The notes: a model not told the origin generated them from the letters alone. A stretch of DNA of 54,081 bases from CALGDE01 sp964655355 (GCA_964655355.1 CAZZMD010000030.1:1-54081), one strand, 5' to 3'. Counted from the first letter of the stretch, positions 16,477 through 25,521 are shown. Numbers and translations: made by a program.

Positions 16477-18618
16477 CTGCCCTAACACCTCCCGGAATTC
16501 GTCGTAGCTGACTTCTCCGTCGCCGTCTAGGTCGGCTTTGCTTAGCATGGCTTCGACTTGTCCCCCTTGGAAGCGATCGTCTAGGGCGCAGATGTAGCCG
16601 GTCAATTCTGCTAGGCTGATGTGCCCGGATTGGTCGGTGTCAATTTGCTGGAAGATGTCTAGTACTTGCTTCTCGTTGTTGCTGGCTAGGGCTTCCACTA
16701 AGCCCAGGCGGCTGGCGATAAAGCTCCACAGGTCGTCCCCGTCGGTATGGCTCAGGGCATCTACCTCATCCTCTGCGGTGATGCCATATTCCTGGCGGAT
16801 GGCGCTGATCATGGCCTGATCTTCAGGGGATAGGCTGGCGAGCAGTTGGTTCATTGCCTCCTGGGATGTGTTTTCGGAAAAGACTTTCAGGAGGTCGCCA
16901 ATATGGGCGGTGCCGGGGTGGGTTTCCCATGCTTTCAGGACGACTGCTAAGACCCCTTCTCGATAGCTTTCGAGCCGTAGGGCATTCTCGACGGAGTGTA
17001 TTTTGCTGGGGTTGAACAGGTCGGGATAGTCTTGCCCCAGTTCCATCAGCACGGTCTCATGGTCTTGGTCTGAAATATCAAATTCCTGACGGATTTTGGC
17101 GAAGCCGTCGAAGCTGGCGGCGGGGTCAACGTAGCCTTCGTCGATCGCATCCCGCAGCATGGCTTTATAAGTCTGCAGGCGTTTTTCCTGGGAAAAGTCG
17201 GGCAGGACTTTCGCTAATACATAAATTTCATCGGCGGTGAGGCTATTGAGCGATCGCCCTTCCAAGAAACGAGGCAGATCCAAATTGAGTTTGCGGAGCT
17301 GTTTTTGTAAGCGTCCCGCTAGGCTTTCCCGTAGATATAGCTCCGGATTGCGATACCAGGTGCGATAGAGCCAAAGACCGCTGAGGCCGGCGAGGGCAAT
17401 GGGGATGAGATAGGGGAGGGGGTGGGGGAGGAGGGCGACCCAGTTTTTGCCGGCGAAGGCAAAGAAAAAGTTGAAGATGAAGACGGTGAAAATGGAAAAC
17501 ATGCGGTGTCGGGCGACGGTTGCCGTTACCGGTTTTCCTTGGCGTAGGCGGGAGGATTTGTAACGGTTTTCCAGCATTCGCCCGATGGTGACGCCGACCA
17601 CCATAAACACGGCGAGGGTGATGGGGGCGGCGATATATTTGGGGATCTCGACCGCTTGATCAAACCAATAGAAACCGGGGCCAAAGGATTTTGCGATTTG
17701 GCTTTCTTCGTGGGCCCAAGCGCCGGATAGGTAATAGTTCCAGCTTCCGGAGTAGAGGTAGTAGTAAACGAAGTAGCCGACGGCTAGCCCGGTGTAGCCG
17801 TAGTAAAGCCATTGTTTTTCTGGCGTTTCGATGCCGTCCCAGTAAGCTCGTTCGGCGTCGATATCGATGCAGGGGGAACTACAGGCGACGCAGGCGCTGG
17901 CTTCTTTGCCGTTGTCGTCTACGACTCGGCACATGGACTGGGTGATTTTCTGGCGATCGCCCACATGGGGGGCGCTATTCATTAGCCCTCGCGGTTCCCC
18001 ATAAATTTTTTGGACGGGGGCCATGGGGCAAATGTATTGGCACCAGGTTTTGCCGCCGTATAAAAATCCTGTGATCAGGGCCGCTGTCGCAGTGACCACC
18101 AGGAAAATTCCTAGGGCCGTGCGATCGGAGTTCACAAATAAAATGCGGTTGCAGAGCCCGAGGAAGAACAGGCTAAATTGCACCAAAAGTCGATTTTGGG
18201 CGAGCCAAGAATTTTTATCGACTTTGACGAGTTCGTACCTGACTTTGCCAGTTTTTTTATTTTCTTTCTTGCGTTTCCGTTCCCATCCCAGGGCTCGGGG
18301 GATCTGGGACACGAAGGAAAGAGGACAAATGCGTCGCCAAAATTCATGCCCAAAAATCAGCAAAATAAAAATCGAGCCCGGAACGACGATGCCCCAAAAA
18401 ATCGGTGCCCCCAGGGGATAAGCTTGCTCGTCCAAACAGGCTCCCTGGACCCGGACACAGGTGTCGGGGTCTAGCCGCAGGGGGCTGGCCAAGTTGGCGG
18501 GATCCGTCAGCCCGGCGGAAATGGGGTCATAGAACAGCGACAGGATGAGCAGCCCCCAGGCGATCGTCAGGGCCCAGCGCACCCAGTGCATGGTTCGTTC
18601 TGAAACTTGGCTGATCAT
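16420..18618 (-). CDS. membrane polyferredoxin with C-terminal EF-hands
   Basis: About 732 residues. The N-terminal half has several membrane helices with NapH/NosR-like cysteine motifs: 'RRICPLSF', 'WCQYICPMAP', and a ferredoxin-like 'CVACSSPCIDID'. Such proteins pass electrons across the membrane through 4Fe-4S clusters. The C-terminal ~300 residues are soluble and end in two canonical EF-hands: 'DTDQSGHISLAE' and 'DLDGDGEVSYDE', each with the D-x-D-x-(S/D)-G and final E spacing for Ca2+. A repeated 'IRQE(F/Y)xI' helix occurs twice before them. Calcium-controlled electron transfer is inferred. The ATG at 18618 is chosen because the upstream in-frame part contains tandem HIP1-bearing repeats; a GTG at 18708 is the alternative. 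Confidence 0.85.
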   Translation of the reverse strand: MISQVSERTMHWVRWALTIAWGLLILSLFYDPISAGLTDPANLASPLRLDPDTCVRVQGACLDEQAYPLGAPIFWGIVVPGSIFILLIFGHEFWRRICPLSFVSQIPRALGWERKRKKENKKTGKVRYELVKVDKNSWLAQNRLLVQFSLFFLGLCNRILFVNSDRTALGIFLVVTATAALITGFLYGGKTWCQYICPMAPVQKIYGEPRGLMNSAPHVGDRQKITQSMCRVVDDNGKEASACVACSSPCIDIDAERAYWDGIETPEKQWLYYGYTGLAVGYFVYYYLYSGSWNYYLSGAWAHEESQIAKSFGPGFYWFDQAVEIPKYIAAPITLAVFMVVGVTIGRMLENRYKSSRLRQGKPVTATVARHRMFSIFTVFIFNFFFAFAGKNWVALLPHPLPYLIPIALAGLSGLWLYRTWYRNPELYLRESLAGRLQKQLRKLNLDLPRFLEGRSLNSLTADEIYVLAKVLPDFSQEKRLQTYKAMLRDAIDEGYVDPAASFDGFAKIRQEFDISDQDHETVLMELGQDYPDLFNPSKIHSVENALRLESYREGVLAVVLKAWETHPGTAHIGDLLKVFSENTSQEAMNQLLASLSPEDQAMISAIRQEYGITAEDEVDALSHTDGDDLWSFIASRLGLVEALASNNEKQVLDIFQQIDTDQSGHISLAELTGYICALDDRFQGGQVEAMLSKADLDGDGEVSYDEFREVLGQLRSSYESVTVGSTPRNLS

Positions 18619-18647
18619 GGGGACGTTGCGGTAGTGGCAAAGTAAAT

Positions 18648-18680
18648 CGGGTAGGGGGCGATCGGGTAGGAGGGGGCGAT
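18648..18680. repeat. Imperfect tandem repeat carrying HIP1 sites upstream of the EF-hand gene
   Basis: cgggtagggggcgat (18648-18662) and cgggtaggagggggcgat (18663-18680), 3-base length difference. The repeat supports this stretch being leader rather than coding. Confidence 0.65.
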
Positions 18681-18958
18681 CGCGATGGAGCCGGAAAAAC
18701 GCCTCCACTGTATCTCTGACCCGGCATCTCTTCCAGATTTCGTCCAGAATAGGGATTGGAAAACCAGCATTTCCCTCGATAGGTTCCGTTGCGGTGATAT
18801 CAGGGTTAAGTGCTGTGTATTTTTTTGTCTGGACGTAAAGGGTACAATGCTATACGGCGGGGATCGGATGAGTGCTGCATAGGCTGCCCTATCCTCTGGG
18901 CTTAATCCATTGCCCCCCTCGTTATGGCAGACGGTATAGCAGAGCAGGTATAGCTATT

Positions 18959-20776
18959 GTGAAACTCGACTCCGCTCCTTATTCCCCCGCTGATTCTTTT
19001 TCCCCGGCCACGCCGGCGATGTCGACCCCGACGGATTTGCCTGGCGCTTCGAAGCGACGCTATAGCGCCCGAGATATCGCTCGCTATTATTCTCGGCGTC
19101 CTTGGCTGCCGCTGTATCGATTGCTCCAGATTCTCCTGTTCAGCGCCAGTTTTGTTCTGGGGATGGTGCGGGATTATTTTTTTGGGGAAGACCCGACGAA
19201 GATCTCCCGACGGGCGGAGCAGTTGCGCAATATTTTGATCCGTTTGGGACCGACCTTTATCAAAGTGGGTCAAGCCCTGTCGACGCGGCCGGATTTGGTG
19301 CGGGTGGACTATTTGGCGGAGTTGGAAAAGCTCCAGGATCAGCTCCCGCCCTTCTCGACGGAGTTGGCCTTTGCCATTATTGAGACGGATTTTGGGGCTC
19401 CTCTGGAGGATTTGTTTGCGGAGATTTCCCCGCGCCCGATCGCCGCAGCCAGTTTGGGCCAGGTATACAAGGCGCGGCTACGGACTGGGGAAGCGGTGGC
19501 GGTGAAGGTGCAGCGACCGGAGCTGTTGCCGACACTAACGTTGGATCTCTATTTGATGCGCATCGGTGCGAAGGCATTGTCGCCCTTTTTGCCCCTTAAT
19601 TTAGGGCACGATCTTCAGGCGATCGTGGATGAGTTCGGCACGAAGCTGTTTGAGGAAATTGATTATCTAAATGAAGGGCGCAATGCGGAACGGTTTGCTG
19701 CCAATTTCCAGGACGACCCGTCTGTGAAGGTGCCGGAGATTTATTGGCGCTATAGCACTCAACGGATTCTGACGCTGGAATGGATTGATGGCATCAAGTT
19801 GACCGATACCGAGGCCGTTAAGGCGGCGGCGTTGGATCAGGATGAGCTGATTTCCATTGGGGTTACGTCGGGGCTTCGTCAGCTATTAGAATTTGGCTTT
19901 TTCCACGCGGATCCCCACCCGGGCAATCTGTTTGCGATGCGGGATGGGCGGATGGCTTATATCGATTTCGGCATGATGGATCAGCTGGAGGAGTTTACGA
20001 AGGAGACCATCGTGGATTCGGTGGTTCATTTGATCAACCGCAATTACGACGAGCTGGCGGGGGATTTCGTTAAGTTGGGCTTCCTGGCGCCGGAGACGGA
20101 TATTACGCCGATTATCCCTGCCTTGGACGAGGTGTTCGGGGATATTGTGGGGGCGAGTGTTGGGGAGTTTAATTTCAAAACCATCACTGATCGCTTTTCG
20201 GAGTTGATGTATGAATATCCCTTTCGGGTGCCGGCTAAGTTTGCGTTGATTATTCGATCGCTGGTGACCCAAGAGGGTTTGGCGCTGAGCTTGAATCCGG
20301 CGTTCAAAATTGTGGAAATTGCCTATCCCTATGTGGCGCGACGGCTGTTGATGGGGGAGTCGCCTGCGTTGCGACGGCGGTTGATTGAAGTGTTGTTTGA
20401 AGACGGTAAATTCCAGTGGCAGCGGTTGGAGAATTTGTTGCGCATTGCCCAGGGGGATACTCAGTTTAATTTGGTGCCGACGGCCCAGATGGGCTTGCAG
20501 TATTTGATGTCCGATGAGGGACAGATTTTCCGCGATCGCCTGTTGTTGGCGTTGGTGGAGGAGGATCGGTTGCATACGACGGAGGTGCAGCGGATTTGGG
20601 ATTTGGTGAAGGATAAGGTTGAGCCGGGGCTGGTGGTGGAGGCTGCTTGGGGCAGTGCTTGGAGCGCTTTGACGGAGTTCTCGAAGGAGCAGGCGGCACA
20701 GCTTTTGCCGGAGCAGTTTTTGCCGGTTTTAGATAATTGGGACAGCACGGTGGCCGCCCTACGGGATAATGCCTAG
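18959..20776 (+). CDS. ABC1 / UbiB (AarF) family protein kinase-like protein
   Basis: About 605 residues from a GTG at 18959; an ATG at 19019 (585 residues) is equally possible. Family motifs in order: KxGQ 'IKVGQALSTRPDLV', Ala-rich loop 'AAASLGQVYKA', lysine strand 'EAVAVKVQRP', 'FFHADPHPGN' and the metal-binding 'YIDFGMMDQL'. The C-terminal ~150 residues are an extra helical extension. ABC1 kinases act in quinone and plastoquinone lipid metabolism, and in cyanobacteria several paralogues occur (family knowledge). The N-terminus is proline/serine-rich and poorly conserved, so its start is uncertain. Confidence 0.92.
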   Translation: MKLDSAPYSPADSFSPATPAMSTPTDLPGASKRRYSARDIARYYSRRPWLPLYRLLQILLFSASFVLGMVRDYFFGEDPTKISRRAEQLRNILIRLGPTFIKVGQALSTRPDLVRVDYLAELEKLQDQLPPFSTELAFAIIETDFGAPLEDLFAEISPRPIAAASLGQVYKARLRTGEAVAVKVQRPELLPTLTLDLYLMRIGAKALSPFLPLNLGHDLQAIVDEFGTKLFEEIDYLNEGRNAERFAANFQDDPSVKVPEIYWRYSTQRILTLEWIDGIKLTDTEAVKAAALDQDELISIGVTSGLRQLLEFGFFHADPHPGNLFAMRDGRMAYIDFGMMDQLEEFTKETIVDSVVHLINRNYDELAGDFVKLGFLAPETDITPIIPALDEVFGDIVGASVGEFNFKTITDRFSELMYEYPFRVPAKFALIIRSLVTQEGLALSLNPAFKIVEIAYPYVARRLLMGESPALRRRLIEVLFEDGKFQWQRLENLLRIAQGDTQFNLVPTAQMGLQYLMSDEGQIFRDRLLLALVEEDRLHTTEVQRIWDLVKDKVEPGLVVEAAWGSAWSALTEFSKEQAAQLLPEQFLPVLDNWDSTVAALRDNA

Positions 20777-20860
20777 GATTTCCTGTTTGAGCTTGATTCA
20801 ATTATTTAGCTTGTTCTCCCAAGTCCACCCTTCAATTCGGTTTTAGGCTGAACCTGATTC

Positions 20861-21235
20861 ATGATGTTTTTCGACGGGCTCCAGGGGCCTTTCTTCCTTC
20901 TGTTTGCTGGCGTGTTCATGGGGGTGACCTCGGGGATCGCCTTTGCCAAGACCTTTAAGGGGTTGGTGGGGGCTTGGCTCCAAACGGAGGAGCGGGATCC
21001 TGAAGCGCTGCTGGGGTCTCAGCTCTGGGTGCCCTATGTGGGAATGGCTTTGGGGGCGTGCTGCTTCCTGGGGGCGACGTTGCAGGTGTTTACGTTCTCG
21101 GCGAAAATCGCGTTTTTGTTGTCCGGGACCGTGACCGTGGGGGGGGCGATCGCCGTGTGGTGGCAGCTCGGAATTATCCTGCGTCAGATCCAGCGCGGCG
21201 GCGTGGGGGCGATTGATTTGGGGTCTTTACGCTAG
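20861..21235 (+). CDS. small membrane protein, unknown
   Basis: A 124-residue protein with an N-terminal hydrophobic segment ('FFLLFAGVFMGVTSGIAFAK') and two more towards the C-terminus ('MALGACCFLGATLQV', 'GTVTVGGAIAVWWQLG'), so about three membrane helices. No family recognised; the ATG is the first in frame. Its stop codon lies in a 10-base repeat (cgctagga at 21230 and 21241), and the LCP gene begins 81 bases later on the same strand. Confidence 0.6.
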   Translation: MMFFDGLQGPFFLLFAGVFMGVTSGIAFAKTFKGLVGAWLQTEERDPEALLGSQLWVPYVGMALGACCFLGATLQVFTFSAKIAFLLSGTVTVGGAIAVWWQLGIILRQIQRGGVGAIDLGSLR

Positions 21236-21248
21236 GAAGGCGCTAGGA
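21230..21248. repeat. 8-bp repeat (11-bp period) spanning the stop of the small membrane protein gene
   Basis: cgctagga at 21230-21237 and 21241-21248; the stop TAG (21233-21235) is in the first copy. Confidence 0.65.
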
Positions 21249-21293
21249 TGCAGGAAAGTGGGGCGGTTTGCCGGTTCCCACCCTGTCCCTTGA

Positions 21294-21319
21294 CTGAGAT
21301 CTATTGCTGAGATCTATGG
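21294..21319. repeat. 13-bp tandem duplication containing the LCP start codon
   Basis: ctgagatctattg (21294-21306) and ctgagatctatgg (21307-21319), one mismatch, followed by a partial third copy (ctgagtc). The ATG at 21316 is in unit two; unit one has TTG at the matching place. Confidence 0.85.
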
Positions 21320-22815
21320 CTGAGTCCCTCCCGAATTCCAATCCCCTTGGGACATCTCCCGAAGAACAAGCCTTTGCCCAGGTGTTGCCCCCGTTCGAGG
21401 CGGACCCCTCCCTTGGGGAATCCCCGCGATCGCGCCGCCGGTCCATTGGTAGCGCCATTGTGTGGGCGGGACGGGGGGAGCGATCGCTGGCGATTTGGCT
21501 CCAGTGGTTGTTTGTGATTTCGGTGACGGCGGTGTTGTCGGCGAGTGTGGGGGCGGCGATCGCCCTGTTTGACCCCCTGAAGCCGGAGAAATGGCTGGGG
21601 TTGAAAGCGCCGGTTGATATTACGAATCCGACGATCCAACGCCCGTGGGACCAGGGGTGGCAATATCGCCTGACCCGTCCGATTAATCTGGCGATTATTG
21701 GGGTGGATCATGCGGAGCCCGGTGCCGCCCGCCACCAACAAACCCTTACCGGGCGCAGCGATACGCTGCTGGTGGCGCGGATTAATCCTCGGGAAACGAT
21801 GACGACGGTGTTGTCGGTGCCTCGGGATACGTTGGTGACGATTCCGGGGCATGGTCGCCAGCGGATTAATCAGGCGAATGCGTTGGGGGGACCGGCGCTG
21901 GTGACCCAGACATTACGGAAAAATCTGGGGAATTTGCCCATTGATCGTTATCTGCGTATTAGTACCAGCGCTTTTCGGGATTTGATCGATTTGTTGGGGG
22001 GGGTTGAGGTGTTTATCCCTCGCCCGATGCAGTATCGCGATCGCACCCAGGATTTAAATATTGCGCTTGAGGCGGGCTGGCAAACTATTACCGGTGATCA
22101 GGCGGAGCAGTTTGTGCGCTATCGCGGTGGCGGGCTGGGGGATATTGGTCGGGTGCAGCGGCAGCAGATGCTGTTGAAGGCGCTGCGTCAACGGTTGGCG
22201 AGTCCCGATGTGTGGCTGAAGCTGCCCCAAATTTTGCAACGGGTTCAGCATTATGTGGACACGAATTTATCCTGGGAAGAGCTGACGGCAATCCTTGGGT
22301 TTGGGCTGCGGCAGTCGAGCGATCGCTGGCAATTTGTGTTGCTCCCTGGCCGCTTTAGCAATGCCAAGGATGGGGTGGCTGGCGCTTGGATTATGGATGA
22401 AAATGAGCGATCGCGCATTGCTCGGGATTTATTCCAGGTGAATTATGAGGGACCCCAGCGGAGTGCCATCAATAGCACCGCCGTTCGCGATCGCTTTGCC
22501 TATGCCTATGCTCGGATTGCGATTCAAAATGCGTCGGGGGACGAGGAGGCGGTGGAGCAGGTGCGGACCCGTTTGCAGCGGCTGGGATTTCGGCAGGTCT
22601 ATACCATTGATGCCTGGAGCGATACGTTGAACCATTCCCAGGTGATTGTTCAGACGGGGCGTCAGGATATTGCGGAGCTGGTGCAGCGGCGATTGGGGGT
22701 GGGACAGTTGGATCTTTCGTCCATTGGCGATTTGGGATCCGACCTGACGGTGCGCTTGGGGCGGGATTGGCGTAAGGCGATGCCCCCGCCTCCTGCGGAT
22801 CCTGCTTTGGACTGA
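21316..22815 (+). CDS. LytR-CpsA-Psr (LCP) family glycopolymer transferase
   Basis: A 499-residue membrane enzyme. A proline/serine-rich cytoplasmic start, one transmembrane helix near residue 70 ('WLFVISVTAVLSASVGAAIAL'), then the extracytoplasmic LCP domain: 'GRSDTLLVARINP', 'LSVPRDTLVTIPGHG', 'GGVEVFIP', 'DQAEQFVRYRGGG', 'DIGRVQRQQMLLKAL'. These arginines and aspartates bind the polyprenyl-phosphate head. LCP enzymes attach polysaccharides to peptidoglycan or protein. The ~100 C-terminal residues resemble a LytR_C domain ('RIAIQNASGDEEAVEQV'). The ATG at 21316 is preferred to the TTG at 21304 created by the tandem duplication. Confidence 0.92.
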   Translation: MAESLPNSNPLGTSPEEQAFAQVLPPFEADPSLGESPRSRRRSIGSAIVWAGRGERSLAIWLQWLFVISVTAVLSASVGAAIALFDPLKPEKWLGLKAPVDITNPTIQRPWDQGWQYRLTRPINLAIIGVDHAEPGAARHQQTLTGRSDTLLVARINPRETMTTVLSVPRDTLVTIPGHGRQRINQANALGGPALVTQTLRKNLGNLPIDRYLRISTSAFRDLIDLLGGVEVFIPRPMQYRDRTQDLNIALEAGWQTITGDQAEQFVRYRGGGLGDIGRVQRQQMLLKALRQRLASPDVWLKLPQILQRVQHYVDTNLSWEELTAILGFGLRQSSDRWQFVLLPGRFSNAKDGVAGAWIMDENERSRIARDLFQVNYEGPQRSAINSTAVRDRFAYAYARIAIQNASGDEEAVEQVRTRLQRLGFRQVYTIDAWSDTLNHSQVIVQTGRQDIAELVQRRLGVGQLDLSSIGDLGSDLTVRLGRDWRKAMPPPPADPALD

Positions 22816-22833
22816 TTCTATGGAGCATCGTCC

Positions 22834-23682
22834 ATGGACCCGTTGACCGGTACTGATTTTAGGATGGCGATCGCCTCCCATTCCCCAATGACTCAAATAA
22901 CCCACTTTCTCTGGCGGTTAGGGCGGCTGGGGGTGCTGCTCTATGTGGTGGTCGGGATTTATGGCTATTTTTTTACCGATCGCCAAATGTATCCGGTGCC
23001 GCCGGTGGGCTATGGTCCCGATGAGCCGAATCTGATTACCCTGACCAGCGAACCCAACTTATCCATTCGCGCGGTGCACTGGACGCGACCGGATGCGACT
23101 TATACCCTGCTTTACAGCCACGGCAACGGCGCAGATTTGGGGTATTTGCGTGCGCCGATTAATCAATGGCACCAGATGGGGTTTAATGTGCTCGCCTATG
23201 ACTATCGGGGCTATGGGCTCAGCGACGGTCAGCCCAGTGAACAGGGCATTTATCGAGATGCGGAGGCGGCTTACCAATATTTGCGGGACCAGGGCATACC
23301 GGGCGATCGCATTATTGTCTATGGGTTTTCCCTGGGGGGCGGTGCTGCGACTCACCTGGCGGCGACGAAACCGGTGGCGGGGTTGGTCCTAGAATCCGCG
23401 TTCACCAGCGTTTTTCGGGTCATCACCCGCGTTTCTATCTATCCCTTTGATAAATTTCCCAACCTGACGCGCCTCCAAGATGTTCAAGCTCCCATCCTGA
23501 TTTTCCACGGCACCGATGATCCGGTGATTCCCTTCGACCATGGTCAGCAGTTGGCCCAGGTCCATCCCCAGCGCACCCAATTTGTGGCGATCGCGGGGGG
23601 TGGCCATGGGGATTTGGCGCTGGTGGCGGGGGAAAAGCAACGGGCTGCCCTCCAGCAATTTGTTCAGCAGCTCGATCCATAA
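22834..23682 (+). CDS. membrane-anchored alpha/beta hydrolase
   Basis: A 282-residue serine hydrolase with one N-terminal membrane helix (~residues 28-50), then an alpha/beta-hydrolase domain. The nucleophile elbow is 'GFSLGG', the acid 'FHGTDDPVIPF' and the histidine 'GGGHGDL', so the full triad is present. It resembles the ABHD13/ABHD17/Bem46 type of thioesterase- or peptidase-like hydrolases. The oxyanion region reads 'YSHGNGADLG'. The start at 22834 has GGAG 8 bases upstream; a second in-frame ATG lies at 22888. It follows the LCP gene by 18 bases, so it may be co-transcribed. The substrate is unknown. Confidence 0.88.
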   Translation: MDPLTGTDFRMAIASHSPMTQITHFLWRLGRLGVLLYVVVGIYGYFFTDRQMYPVPPVGYGPDEPNLITLTSEPNLSIRAVHWTRPDATYTLLYSHGNGADLGYLRAPINQWHQMGFNVLAYDYRGYGLSDGQPSEQGIYRDAEAAYQYLRDQGIPGDRIIVYGFSLGGGAATHLAATKPVAGLVLESAFTSVFRVITRVSIYPFDKFPNLTRLQDVQAPILIFHGTDDPVIPFDHGQQLAQVHPQRTQFVAIAGGGHGDLALVAGEKQRAALQQFVQQLDP

Positions 23683-23730
23683 GCTCCAAGAGCTTCAACG
23701 ACAATGTTTCAAAAACGCGCCTCAAAACAA

Positions 23731-23770
23731 AAGCGCCTTAGGGCTTAGACCGCTAAGGCGCTTAACTTTG
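23731..23770. terminator. Bidirectional terminator between two convergent genes
   Basis: Perfect 11-bp stem AAGCGCCTTAG (23731-23741) / CTAAGGCGCTT (23753-23763), 11-base loop. A-rich on the left (ctcaaaaca) and T-rich on the right (atatttttg), so it can stop transcription from both the hydrolase and the minus-strand gene. Confidence 0.85.
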
Positions 23771-23795
23771 GATATTTTTGTTCCCTGAAAAAGGC

Positions 23796-24245
23796 TTAGC
23801 TAGGGTACGTTTCGTCGTCCGCGCAGGCGTCAAAGTTGGCGAGCAATACCCGATCAAAGACGGCTTCTAGGGCGGCTTCGTCGATATCAATGTTGCCGCT
23901 GTCCTGGAGCCAACTGGTTTGGGGGATCAGTCTTAAAACCCAGTTTTCTTGGACTAGTGAAAAGACGCTGCGATCATCTGCCTCTCGGCTGATCTCCAGA
24001 TAGTCAAAACTACAAACGTTGATATAGAGCGCCGCATTGGCCACCAAGGTTGCCTGGATATCGTCGGCAAAGACTTCGACAACGACCCCTTCGCCTTCGC
24101 TGGCGATCGCCCCGTCCTGGAGGTAGGAATATTTGACGCGTCCCAACCCTGCCAACAGCTTCTGCATATCCTGCTGGTTGATGACAACGCCCCGGTCAAC
24201 GATGCAAGGTGCTGGCAACGGAGGTGTAGGTTGACGGTTGTTCAT
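23796..24245 (-). CDS. conserved acidic cyanobacterial protein, unknown function
   Basis: A 149-residue acidic protein (many Asp/Glu, 'DIDEAALEAVFDRVLLANFDACADDE' at its end, split here as two motifs: 'EAALEAVFDRVL' and 'FDACADDE'). It has a mixed strand/helix pattern and no catalytic motif. The N-terminal 'RQPTPPLPAPCIVDRG' is proline-rich. Homologues occur only in cyanobacteria as far as I recall; no function is known. The terminator 33 bases beyond its stop isolates it. Confidence 0.65.
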   Translation of the reverse strand: MNNRQPTPPLPAPCIVDRGVVINQQDMQKLLAGLGRVKYSYLQDGAIASEGEGVVVEVFADDIQATLVANAALYINVCSFDYLEISREADDRSVFSLVQENWVLRLIPQTSWLQDSGNIDIDEAALEAVFDRVLLANFDACADDETYPS

Positions 24246-24756
24246 GATGGCAGGCAGAAATGCACGTGTAGGGAGTCTTAAGAAATTGTAAACGATGATT
24301 ACGAATGCGGCTTGGGGATCCGCTGTTTACGGTCTGGATCGTCCCACATCCCAACCTTAGCCCAGGGAAACTTGAAGTGCCACTGGGGTTCAGACACCGT
24401 ATTTTCTCGACTGGACATGGGCTTGTCGGTCTGTTCAGACCGGGGTGAGGGCGGGATCGCGGCCCGGTGGTGGCTTGAGAATTTTGGCGGGGATCTCAGG
24501 CATCGGGGTGTCGCTTAAGGGGGATCGGCCCCACTCAGCGGCGGACCCAAGAGGGGATTATTGGGAGTTGAGGGGGAATATTGGCTCCTTGATAAATATT
24601 GATAAATGTTGATTAAAGATCGATTTTGCTTGGCGCTCAGTCGCTAACAACATACCAAAAAAGATTAAGGAAATCTGAAATGACCGCTATGGGATCGGAG
24701 GGAAATGGTTCGGGAATCCGGCGATCGGGAAATGGTTTTAGGAGGGGGTGGGATCG
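24246..24756. other. Gene-less interval upstream of cobS
   Basis: About 500 bases with no convincing coding frame. It contains three tandem 10-base units (ttgata/taaa/taaag type) at 24589-24618 and a short stretch around 24365-24398 that vaguely resembles parts of a cobalamin riboswitch (see findings). AGGAGG at 24740-24745 is the Shine-Dalgarno of cobS. Confidence 0.55.
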
Positions 24757-25521
24757 GTGAAATTGGGCTTGCGGCAGTGGATTGGGCGATGGGTGGCGGC
24801 GTGGTTGTTTTATACGGCGGTGCCTTTGCCGTCTCGGTGGCCGGTGACGTTTCAGGCGATCGCTCGGTTGGCGCCGGCGATCGGTGTGATTGTTGGGGGC
24901 GGGTTGGGGGTGTTGGATTGGGGGCTGGCGGAGATTGGGTTGCCGATTTGGTCGCGGATGGCGGTGGTGGTGGCGGCTTGGGTTTGGATTACGGGGGGGC
25001 TCCATCTGGATGGGGCGATGGATACGGCGGATGGGTTGGCGGTGATGGATCCGGAGCGGCGGTTGGCGGTGATGGCGGATAGTGCGACCGGGGCCTTTGG
25101 GGCGATCGCGTTGGGAATTTTATTGCTGTTGAAGGTGACGGCTTTGGGCAGTTTGGGGGACGCGCACCGTTGGATGGGGCTGGCGGCGGCGGCGGGGTGG
25201 GGACGTTGGGGACAACTGATGGCGATCGCTCGGTATCCCTACCTCAAGGGGGAGGGGAAGGGGAAATTTCATCGCGAGGAGATTCAGGGCTGGCAGGAGG
25301 GGGTGATGCCGGGGCTGGGATTATTGCTGTTGTCCGCTGGGGCTGGGGCGTTGACGGGGGAGTGGATTTGGGTGGGGGCTGTGAGTGCTGGGGGGATGGC
25401 GATCGCCCTGGGGGTGGGGTTGTGGTTTCACCGGCAGCTTGGCGGCCATACGGGGGATACCTATGGGGCGGTGGTGGAGTGGACGGAGGCGTTGTTATTG
25501 CTGTGGGGCACCCTATGGTGA
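24757..25521 (+). CDS. cobS: adenosylcobinamide-GDP ribazoletransferase (cobalamin synthase)
   Basis: A 254-residue membrane enzyme that joins adenosylcobinamide-GDP to alpha-ribazole (phosphate) in the last steps of vitamin B12 synthesis. Segments recognised: 'FYTAVPLPSRW' at the N-terminus, 'WVWITGGLHLDGAMDTADGL' (the Asp-rich catalytic region), 'MADSATGAFGAIALGILLL' and the C-terminal 'HRQLGGHTGDTYGAVVEWTE'. A GTG at 24757 is chosen: AGGAGG ends 11 bases earlier, whereas an upstream GTG at 24748 is only 2 bases from it. The coding sequence is G-rich. The stop TGA lies in a 15-base imperfect tandem repeat. Confidence 0.93.
   Translation: MKLGLRQWIGRWVAAWLFYTAVPLPSRWPVTFQAIARLAPAIGVIVGGGLGVLDWGLAEIGLPIWSRMAVVVAAWVWITGGLHLDGAMDTADGLAVMDPERRLAVMADSATGAFGAIALGILLLLKVTALGSLGDAHRWMGLAAAAGWGRWGQLMAIARYPYLKGEGKGKFHREEIQGWQEGVMPGLGLLLLSAGAGALTGEWIWVGAVSAGGMAIALGVGLWFHRQLGGHTGDTYGAVVEWTEALLLLWGTLW

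Noticed and set aside
18872..18958. Extended N-terminus of the ABC1 kinase from an upstream ATG at 18872
   Set aside because: The extra residues are non-conserved-looking, and other family members begin nearer the GTG or ATG at 18959/19019. It cannot be fully excluded.
24637..25005. Minus-strand open frame rich in Pro, Arg and His opposite cobS
   Set aside because: The composition is what the reverse complement of a G-rich coding sequence gives; it is a shadow of cobS.
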